DNA from: an uncultured Lachnospiraceae bacterium
Lineage (GTDB): Bacteria; Bacillota; Clostridia; Lachnospirales; Lachnospiraceae
DNA length: 6,674 bases
Assembly (NCBI GenBank): GCA_947068385.1
Contig: CAMTBF010000209.1
Location: 1-6,674 of the forward strand
Reading direction: 5' to 3'
Shown here one piece after another: positions 1 to 4,072 of this stretch (the stretch's first letter is position 1; every line of letters begins with the position of its first letter). Position numbers and translations under genes: made by a program. A model generated the notes under the pieces. The model was not told the DNA's origin and did no database searches. It saw nothing but the letters and a program-made list of their open reading frames with translations.

Positions 1-629
1 GGTCTGCCCAGCGCCATTCGGCGAAATAGCCTCTTTTGTATTTTTCGTTCCGGGGAAGGGATGTCCTGGCGGTGCGCCAGTTGGGGAGCCCTCTCCGGTA
101 GCGTAGCTGGATCTCCCACCGGGTGATGTCCGCCAGAATCAGGAGGTCGCCCCGGCAGACCAGGGACGCGCCCACGCCGTATACCAGCACGATGCCGGAA
201 TCCGCGGCATCGATCAGACGGCGGGCGGCCTCCAGGTTCTCGGGCGGGAAGAATTCCTCCAGCCGCCTGGTGGTCATGATGGCGAAGACGGGGTCGTCCG
301 TCAGGTCGCGCTGGATTTGGGCATCGATGTCCTCCGGGGCCAGGGCCAGGTCGTCGCTGTGGATGGTTTCCACGGGCTCCAGGGGGGGAGAACAGCGACA
401 GCACCTCCTCCTGGTCCACACCGGGATAGCACTCCACAGTGATGATGGTTTTCTTGTAGTCGCTTTTCTCGGGGGCGATTTTTCCACAGCCGTTTTTCCC
501 GTAGTTGCTGTGCAGACGGGAGAGGCTTATTTTTATGGCATCGCTGCCCGCGGACACGGCACCGTCATGGCCGGTGACGCGGATGGTGGGGAACTGCCTG
601 TAGGGATAGGTGGGGCGGTCTTGCTTCAT
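1..629 (-). pseudogene. Class I mannose-6-phosphate isomerase-type protein, N-terminal part, frameshifted and cut by the window edge
   Basis: Reading leftward from ATG at 629, with GGAGG eight bases upstream, the first 80 codons give a protein beginning MKQDRPTYPYRQFPTIRV and containing VECYPGVDQEEVLSLF. At a run of seven C (minus strand, 388-382) the coding signal moves to another frame. Removing one C joins it to SPLEPVETIHSDDLALA, and this frame stays open to the left edge with LTDDPVFAIMTTRRLEEFF, VYGVGASLVCRGDLLILADITRWEIQ and KYKRGYFAEWRWAD. From memory, this order matches the N-terminal half of the long (near 590 residue) class I mannose-6-phosphate isomerases of Clostridia, whose cupin-type catalytic domain would lie beyond the window. 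The expected role is mannose-6-phosphate to fructose-6-phosphate conversion in the cytoplasm, which suits the mannosidase and kinase across the control region. The shift may be a real inactivating mutation or a homopolymer sequencing error. The unshifted frame is also open to the edge, but its Arg/Pro/Gly/His-rich product looks non-coding. Family assignment is moderately secure; the frame change is clear. Confidence 0.68.
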
Positions 630-637
630 GAGGGATA

Positions 638-642
638 CCTCC
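638..642 (-). promoter_or_regulatory. Ribosome binding site of the leftward isomerase-type gene
   Basis: The minus strand reads GGAGG here, eight bases before the ATG whose first base is 629. It fixes the start of the leftward gene; no competing in-frame start with such a site is visible. Confidence 0.75.
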
Positions 643-707
643 GATTTTGCTGTCTGGTGTCTGGGTTCTCCGGGATGCTCTCCGGTTCTGATTCCAGCGG
701 GCTTTTA

Positions 708-717
708 TGTCAATACA
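708..717 (+). promoter_or_regulatory. Operator-like element 1 (TGTCAATACA)
   Basis: TGTCAATACA is an imperfect palindrome of the form TGTnnnnACA. The identical sequence recurs exactly 30 bp to the right. It overlaps the -10 box and predicted start of the leftward promoter. TGT/ACA-ended palindromes are typical of HutC-type GntR operators (for example the TTGTATATACAA type bound by TreR), and such a regulator is encoded next door, so it is the likely binder. Binding is inference. Confidence 0.5.
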
Positions 718-743
718 ATACAGGAATCCGGAAAATTTGTCAA
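715..743 (-). promoter_or_regulatory. Leftward sigma-A promoter
   Basis: On the minus strand, TTGACA (743-738) is a perfect -35 box. After a 17-base spacer comes TATTGT (720-715), a 4/6 match to the -10 consensus. Transcription would start near 708 and leave a leader of about 80 bases before the isomerase-type gene. The -35 lies inside the second TGTnnnnACA element, and the -10 and start point overlap the first, which is what repression by a bound regulator would need. The boxes are seen directly; promoter activity is inferred. Confidence 0.65.
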
Positions 744-747
744 TACA
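738..747 (+). promoter_or_regulatory. Operator-like element 2 (TGTCAATACA)
   Basis: This is an exact copy of element 1, shifted 30 bp. Its left part is the complement of the TTGACA -35 box of the leftward promoter, so part of the match between copies could come from -35-like sequence. The outer TACA and the exact spacing are not explained by that. Confidence 0.5.
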
Positions 748-767
748 TAAGTTTAAAAAGAAAAATA

Positions 768-777
768 TGTATTTACA
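768..777 (-). promoter_or_regulatory. Operator-like element 3 (inverted copy, TGTAAATACA)
   Basis: Read on the minus strand this is TGTAAATACA, 9 of 10 identical to elements 1 and 2. It again lies 30 bp from its neighbour, in opposite orientation. It overlaps the -35 box of the rightward promoter, so a protein bound here could control the regulator gene itself. The flanks widen the symmetry (AT at both outer edges). Confidence 0.5.
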
Positions 778-800
778 AATCGGGGCGGTAATGATATACT
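772..800 (+). promoter_or_regulatory. Rightward sigma-A promoter for the GntR gene and probably the operon
   Basis: TTTACA (772-777, 5/6), a 17-base spacer and TATACT (795-800, 5/6) form a strong promoter. TG at 792-793, one base before the -10, makes it an extended -10. Transcription should begin near 806-808, giving an unusually long leader of about 155 bases before the GntR start at 962. The -35 is embedded in operator-like element 3, suggesting autoregulation. Confidence 0.75.
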
Positions 801-805
801 GGCCT

Positions 806-869
806 CAGTGCAGAGTGAGGCATCACAGGCCGAGATGCCACAGGTCGAGGCGTCACAGGCCGCAACGCC
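806..869 (+). repeat. Degenerate 15/30-bp tandem repeat forming hairpins in the GntR leader
   Basis: Three clear 15-bp units, related to CATCACAGGCCGAGA, start at 821, 836 and 851, with a weaker one at 806. They pair into a 30-bp pattern. GGCAT (819-823) can pair with ATGCC (835-839), and GGCGT (849-853) with ACGCC (865-869), each around an 11-base loop starting CACAGGCC. Between the two stems one pair changes A-T to G-C on both sides at once, so pairing is kept. A further stem CCTCA/TGAGG spans 803-820. The stretch lies between the predicted transcription start and the GntR start codon. It shows no credible start site or protein family, so I regard it as untranslated leader. Its function is unknown. 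Confidence 0.55.
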
Positions 870-877
870 GCCTGGCG

Positions 878-912
878 CAGCGCTATTGCCTGCCACAGCG
901 CTATTGCCTGCC
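878..912 (+). repeat. 18-bp tandem duplication in the GntR leader
   Basis: CAGCGCTATTGCCTGCC occurs at 878-894 and again, identical, at 896-912, with one base between copies (period 18). Each copy holds the palindrome AGCGCT. The duplication sits about 50 bases before the GntR start and directly follows the 15/30-bp repeats. Perfect identity suggests a recent duplication or replication slippage. No function can be assigned. Confidence 0.7.
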
Positions 913-961
913 GCAAGCCGCGGGGAAGGCCCGGGGCAGCACAGCACGGAAAGGGGGAGCC

Positions 962-1681
962 ATGCAGTCGAGATATGTCCAGATAGCAGAACGGATTCGG
1001 GGGGAGATCGCCAGCGGGCAATATGCCTCCGGCGACAGGATACCCACGGAGAACGAGCTGGCCCGGATGCTGGACGTCAGCCGCCCTACGGTGCGCCAGG
1101 CCTTGGACCTCCTGGCCAGGGAGGGCCTGCTGGTGCGGGTGAAGGGCAGCGGCACCTTCGTCTCCCAGCCCAAGCTGGTGCATGAATCCACCACCTTCGT
1201 CACCGGATACCGGGAGGAGAGCAGGAGGAAGAACCGGATTCTGCGCACGAAGGTGGTGAGCCTGGGGACGCAGCGGGCGGGGGAGAAGGTGGGGGATGCC
1301 CTGAAGCTGGACGCGGAGGAGCTGGTGACCAGACTGGTGCGGATACGGCATCTGGAGAATGTGTACGCCAACGCGCCGGTGGTCTACACCACCCTCTATG
1401 TGCCGGTAAAGCTGTTTCCGGACATGGCCGGGATAGACTTCACGGAGACCTCCTTCTACGACGCGCTGGACAGCCGGGGGCTGTCGGTGGCCCACGCCTC
1501 CAGGCGGCTGGAGGTGGTCATGCCTCCGAAGGAGGTGGCGGCGGGGCTGGAGATCACGGTCTTCGAGCCCACGGCCTTCATCGCATCCAGGGGCTATACC
1601 GCAAGCGGCCAGGCCGTGGAGTACACGGAGAGCTACTATCCGGCCAGCAGGAGCAGCTTCCGGATAGAGATCCACCGGTGA
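962..1681 (+). CDS. GntR-family transcriptional regulator, HutC subfamily (UTRA domain)
   Basis: A 239-residue protein, normal for the HutC subfamily. Residues 1-68 form the winged helix-turn-helix: YVQIAERIRGEIASGQY, then GDRIPTENELARMLDVSRPT, then VRQALDLLAREGLLVRVKGSGTFV, with the recognition helix around SRPTVRQALDLL. Residues about 80-239 fit a UTRA effector-binding fold (RIRH at 127-130, YTTLYVP at 142-148, the SFYDALDSRGL region, and an ending EYTESYYPASRSSFRIEI). UTRA domains usually bind a sugar phosphate or related metabolite and release the protein from DNA. ATG 962 is chosen because the helix-turn-helix begins immediately, as in relatives, and AAGGGGG lies just upstream. An in-frame extension to about 707 would encode promoter and repeat DNA. 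It is first in a rightward gene series with the kinase and glycosidases and divergent from the isomerase-type gene, so it is probably a local repressor acting at 708-777. The effector is unknown; a sugar phosphate from the pathway is a guess. Confidence 0.93.
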   Translation: MQSRYVQIAERIRGEIASGQYASGDRIPTENELARMLDVSRPTVRQALDLLAREGLLVRVKGSGTFVSQPKLVHESTTFVTGYREESRRKNRILRTKVVSLGTQRAGEKVGDALKLDAEELVTRLVRIRHLENVYANAPVVYTTLYVPVKLFPDMAGIDFTETSFYDALDSRGLSVAHASRRLEVVMPPKEVAAGLEITVFEPTAFIASRGYTASGQAVEYTESYYPASRSSFRIEIHR

Positions 1682-1733
1682 GCGGAGACGGAGGGACGTA
1701 TCCGCAGACGAAGGGAGGGCGTGGCAGAGGGAG

Positions 1734-2609
1734 ATGGAGGACGTATTTTTATGCCTGGACGTGGGCGGGACCCAGATTAAAGGCGCGGCCATCAGAGAGG
1801 ACGGCAAAACGTGCGGAGATATTCTCTATTTCGATGCACGAGCCGGGGAGGGCAGGGAAGCCCTGCTGGAGCATTTCGCGGAGATCCTGCGCAGGATACT
1901 GCCCCAGGGCGCGGAAGCGGCAGGGGTCAGGATGGCGTTCCCCGGCCCCTTCGACTATGAAAGGGGAATCTGCCTGATCCGGGGCCTGGACAAATATGAA
2001 AGCCTGTACGGCACGAATCTGCGCAGGGAGCTTTCGGGCCGCCTGGGCATCGGGCCGGAGCGCATCCGTTTCGCCAATGACGCCGCGGCCTTCGCGCTGG
2101 GGGAGATGGGCTTCGGCCAGGCCCGGGGCGCGGAGAGGGTTCTGTGCGTATGCATCGGGACAGGGTGCGGCAGCGCTTTCGGCGTGGGCGGTGAGCTGGT
2201 GACGGGCGGTATGCCCGGCGTGCCGAAGGACGGATATCTCTATGGCGAGCCTTTCCTGGAGGGCTGCATAGACGATGCCATCTCCCGGCGGGGGCTCATG
2301 GCATTGACCAAAGAGCGGCTGGGAGAGGCGCTGGACGGAAAGGCCCTGGCCAGGCGCGTCCTGGACGGGGACGATGCCGCCGGAAAGTGCTTCCTGGCTT
2401 TCGGCGGCAGGCTGCGGGACGCGCTGGAGCCTTTCCTGGAGGCCTTCAGCCCTGGGGCGCTGTGCCTCGGCGGCCAGATCATGGGCAGCGCCGCCCTGTT
2501 CCTGGCCCCGGTGGAGGAGCTTTGCATGGCGGCGGGGATACGGGTCTGCATCACGGCGGACACCTCTCTGCGCACGCTCCAAGGGCTGACCCGTATTTAT
2601 GCTGCTTAA
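1734..2609 (+). CDS. ROK-family sugar kinase
   Basis: A 291-residue protein with the ROK/actin-ATPase layout. DVGGTQIKG (9-17) is the phosphate-1 loop, FPGPFD (69-74) the small-domain motif, and FANDAAAFALGE (113-124) carries the expected catalytic Asp116. IGTGCGSAF (141-149) is the phosphate-2 loop and LCLGGQI (243-249) the adenosine-side motif. The family phosphorylates hexoses or aminosugars with ATP in the cytoplasm. The ROK zinc motif (CxCGxxGCxE) is absent; the region instead reads VPKDGYLYGEPFLEGCIDDA. Such zinc-less ROK proteins exist among Clostridia, so loss of function does not follow. The start lies 52 bases after the GntR stop with GAGG close upstream; the distance is short, but the phosphate loop at residue 9 fits this start. 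With a mannosidase downstream and an isomerase-type gene opposite, mannose to mannose-6-phosphate is the most economical role, but glucose, fructose or an aminosugar cannot be excluded. No N-terminal DNA-binding domain is present, so it is not a NagC/XylR-type repressor. Confidence 0.9.
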   Translation: MEDVFLCLDVGGTQIKGAAIREDGKTCGDILYFDARAGEGREALLEHFAEILRRILPQGAEAAGVRMAFPGPFDYERGICLIRGLDKYESLYGTNLRRELSGRLGIGPERIRFANDAAAFALGEMGFGQARGAERVLCVCIGTGCGSAFGVGGELVTGGMPGVPKDGYLYGEPFLEGCIDDAISRRGLMALTKERLGEALDGKALARRVLDGDDAAGKCFLAFGGRLRDALEPFLEAFSPGALCLGGQIMGSAALFLAPVEELCMAAGIRVCITADTSLRTLQGLTRIYAA

Positions 2610-2633
2610 CGATTTCACCTGCCGTGAGACCAG

Positions 2634-2696
2634 ACTGCATAACGCTGACTGGTTCGATCGCATGATTCTATTAGGCAGTATGCAGCGTTATGCAGT
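2634..2696. repeat. 14-bp perfect inverted repeat between kinase and fucosidase genes
   Basis: ACTGCATAACGCTG (2634-2647) is matched exactly by its reverse complement CAGCGTTATGCAGT (2683-2696). Inside it, ACTG (2648-2651) can pair with CAGT (2676-2679) across a three-base bulge, leaving a loop that contains the palindrome CGATCG. It lies 24 bases after the kinase stop and about 85 before the fucosidase start. No T-run follows on either strand, so it is not a classical intrinsic terminator. As RNA it could separate expression of the two halves of the operon by processing or partial termination; as DNA it could be a protein site. A weak -10-like TATAAG (2696-2701) touches its right end without a good -35. 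Confidence 0.7.
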
Positions 2697-2767
2697 ATAA
2701 GCAGAGGAATCAGCGACCACGAGTATCACCCATCAGGATAAGCAGAAAACAGAATAAACAGAAAAAC

Positions 2768-2773
2768 AGGAGG
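2768..2773 (+). promoter_or_regulatory. Ribosome binding site deciding the fucosidase start
   Basis: AGGAGG is a full Shine-Dalgarno match, nine bases before ATG 2783 (a second in-frame ATG follows at once at 2786). It sets the start here rather than at the in-frame ATG at 2690, which lies inside the inverted repeat. The 40 bases before it are A-rich, with repeated AACAG and a second copy of ATAAGCAGA (2697-2705 and 2738-2746), an unstructured leader likely to favour translation. Confidence 0.85.
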
Positions 2774-2782
2774 ATTTTCATT

Positions 2783-4072
2783 ATGATGCAGGATTGGTTC
2801 AGGAAAGCGAAGCTGGGTATTTTCATCCACTACGGCATCTACGCCGTGGGAGACGTGTCGGAGTCCTGGTCGTTCCACAACGGCAATATCTCCTACGAGG
2901 ACTACATGAAGCAGTGCGACGGCTTCACGGCCTCCAGGTTCGACGCCAGGGCCTGGGCGGATCTGTTCAAGCGGGCAGGGGCCCAGTACGTGGTCATGAC
3001 GTCCAAGCACCATGACGGCGTGGCGCTGTTCGACACACAGTATTCCGATTTAAGCGTGCTGAAGAAGACCCCGGCGAAACGGGATATCGTCAAGGAGTAT
3101 ACCCAGGCCGTCAGAGAGGCGGGCATGAAGGTGGGCATCTACTTCTCCCTGATCGACTGGTCGGATCCCCGCTACAGGACTGTGTACCCCGAGGGGGAGA
3201 AGCCGGAGGACCATCTGAAGGACGTCTTCGCCACCCCGGCGGGAGGCCCCGAGGATCCGGAGAAATGGCAGGAGTTCCTGGCCTTCAACAACAACCAGAT
3301 AAAGGAGCTGATGACCAACTACGGCACGGTGGACCTCCTGTGGTTCGACGGGGACTGGGAGCGCAGCGCGAACCAGTGGAAGGCCAAGGAGTTCAAGGCC
3401 TATCTGGAGTCCCTGAACCCTAACGTCATCGTGAACTCCAGGCTCCAGGGCTACGGGGACTACGAGACGCCGGAGCAGGGCATCCCCGTGATCGGGCCCA
3501 AGGGCGTGTGGGAGTTCTGCACCACCATCAACGATTCCTGGGGATACCGCCCCTCGGACAACGACTACAAGACCAGCCGCCAGATCATCCGCATGTTCTG
3601 CGACTGCCTGACTCTGGGCGGGAAGATGCTGCTGGACGTAGGGCCCAAGGAGGACGGCACCCTGGACGAGAGGCAGGTGAAGGTGCTGGAGGATCTGGGC
3701 CGGTTCATCCATGACAACGAGGAGGCCGTCTACGAGACGGAGAAGGGATTGAGCTACAACCAGTTCCTGGGAGGCAGCACCTTGTCCCAGGACAAGAAGA
3801 CCATCTACCTGTTCGTCTACGACAAGCCCGCGGAGAACCTGTGCGTGAAGGGCATCAAGACTCCCGTGAAGCGGGTCAGCGTCCTGCACACGGGAGAGGA
3901 GCTGAGCTTCAGCTATACAGGGGCCCTGCCCTGGAGCGGCATCCCCGGCACCCTCTGGATCCGGGCGGATAAAGCGAAGCTGCATCCCCTGACCACCGTG
4001 CTGAAGGTGGAGCTGGAGGGGGAGATCACCTATAACCTGGGCCATGGGGAGGTCGTGACCAACAATGATTAA
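2783..4072 (+). CDS. Alpha-L-fucosidase, glycoside hydrolase family 29
   Basis: A 429-residue protein, about the usual length for compact bacterial GH29 enzymes, which release terminal alpha-L-fucose by a retaining mechanism. The barrel begins at once with WFRKAKLGIFIHYGIYAV (residues 5-22). TSKHHDGVALFDT (73-85) is the conserved substrate-binding His-His segment. LLWFDGDW (185-192) holds the expected nucleophile Asp189. WEFCTTINDSWGY (243-255) is a conserved GH29 stretch, and Glu244 in it is a candidate acid/base. GGKMLLDVGPKEDGTL (279-294) closes the catalytic domain; residues from about 330 fit a small C-terminal beta domain. There is no signal peptide or membrane segment, so it should act in the cytoplasm on imported oligosaccharides. 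Its last eight bases overlap the start of the mannosidase gene (ATGATTAA), so the two are probably translationally coupled. The family is sure; linkage preference (alpha-1,2/3/4/6) cannot be read from sequence. Confidence 0.94.
   Translation: MMQDWFRKAKLGIFIHYGIYAVGDVSESWSFHNGNISYEDYMKQCDGFTASRFDARAWADLFKRAGAQYVVMTSKHHDGVALFDTQYSDLSVLKKTPAKRDIVKEYTQAVREAGMKVGIYFSLIDWSDPRYRTVYPEGEKPEDHLKDVFATPAGGPEDPEKWQEFLAFNNNQIKELMTNYGTVDLLWFDGDWERSANQWKAKEFKAYLESLNPNVIVNSRLQGYGDYETPEQGIPVIGPKGVWEFCTTINDSWGYRPSDNDYKTSRQIIRMFCDCLTLGGKMLLDVGPKEDGTLDERQVKVLEDLGRFIHDNEEAVYETEKGLSYNQFLGGSTLSQDKKTIYLFVYDKPAENLCVKGIKTPVKRVSVLHTGEELSFSYTGALPWSGIPGTLWIRADKAKLHPLTTVLKVELEGEITYNLGHGEVVTNND

Noticed and set aside
123..791. 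A 222-codon plus-strand frame over the isomerase-type gene
   Set aside because: It runs antisense to recognisable family sequence, continues through the divergent promoter region, and has no credible start site.
707..961. In-frame N-terminal extension of the GntR protein back to 707
   Set aside because: It would translate the -35/-10 promoter and the tandem repeats. The extension is Arg/His/Pro-rich and unlike the family, and the helix-turn-helix starts right after ATG 962.
808..1185. A GTG-started frame through the leader repeats into the GntR gene
   Set aside because: It would begin at the predicted transcription start with no ribosome binding site, and most of it is an out-of-frame shadow of the GntR gene.
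1682..1705. Hairpin GCGGA/TCCGC between the GntR and kinase genes
   Set aside because: A five-base stem with a 14-base loop is expected by chance in GC-rich DNA.
773..1807. A 344-codon minus-strand frame across the GntR gene
   Set aside because: Its composition is Pro/Arg/His-rich, it crosses the promoter and repeats, and it is opposite a well-supported GntR gene.
2634..2700. Catabolite (cre) site within the inverted repeat
   Set aside because: TGCATAACG and TGCAGCG fragments fail the TGnAAnCGnnnnCA pattern by spacing or key bases.
2690..2782. Earlier in-frame ATG for the fucosidase at 2690
   Set aside because: It lies inside the right arm of the inverted repeat and has no good ribosome binding site. 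AGGAGG at 2768-2773 points to 2783, and GH29 homology begins there.
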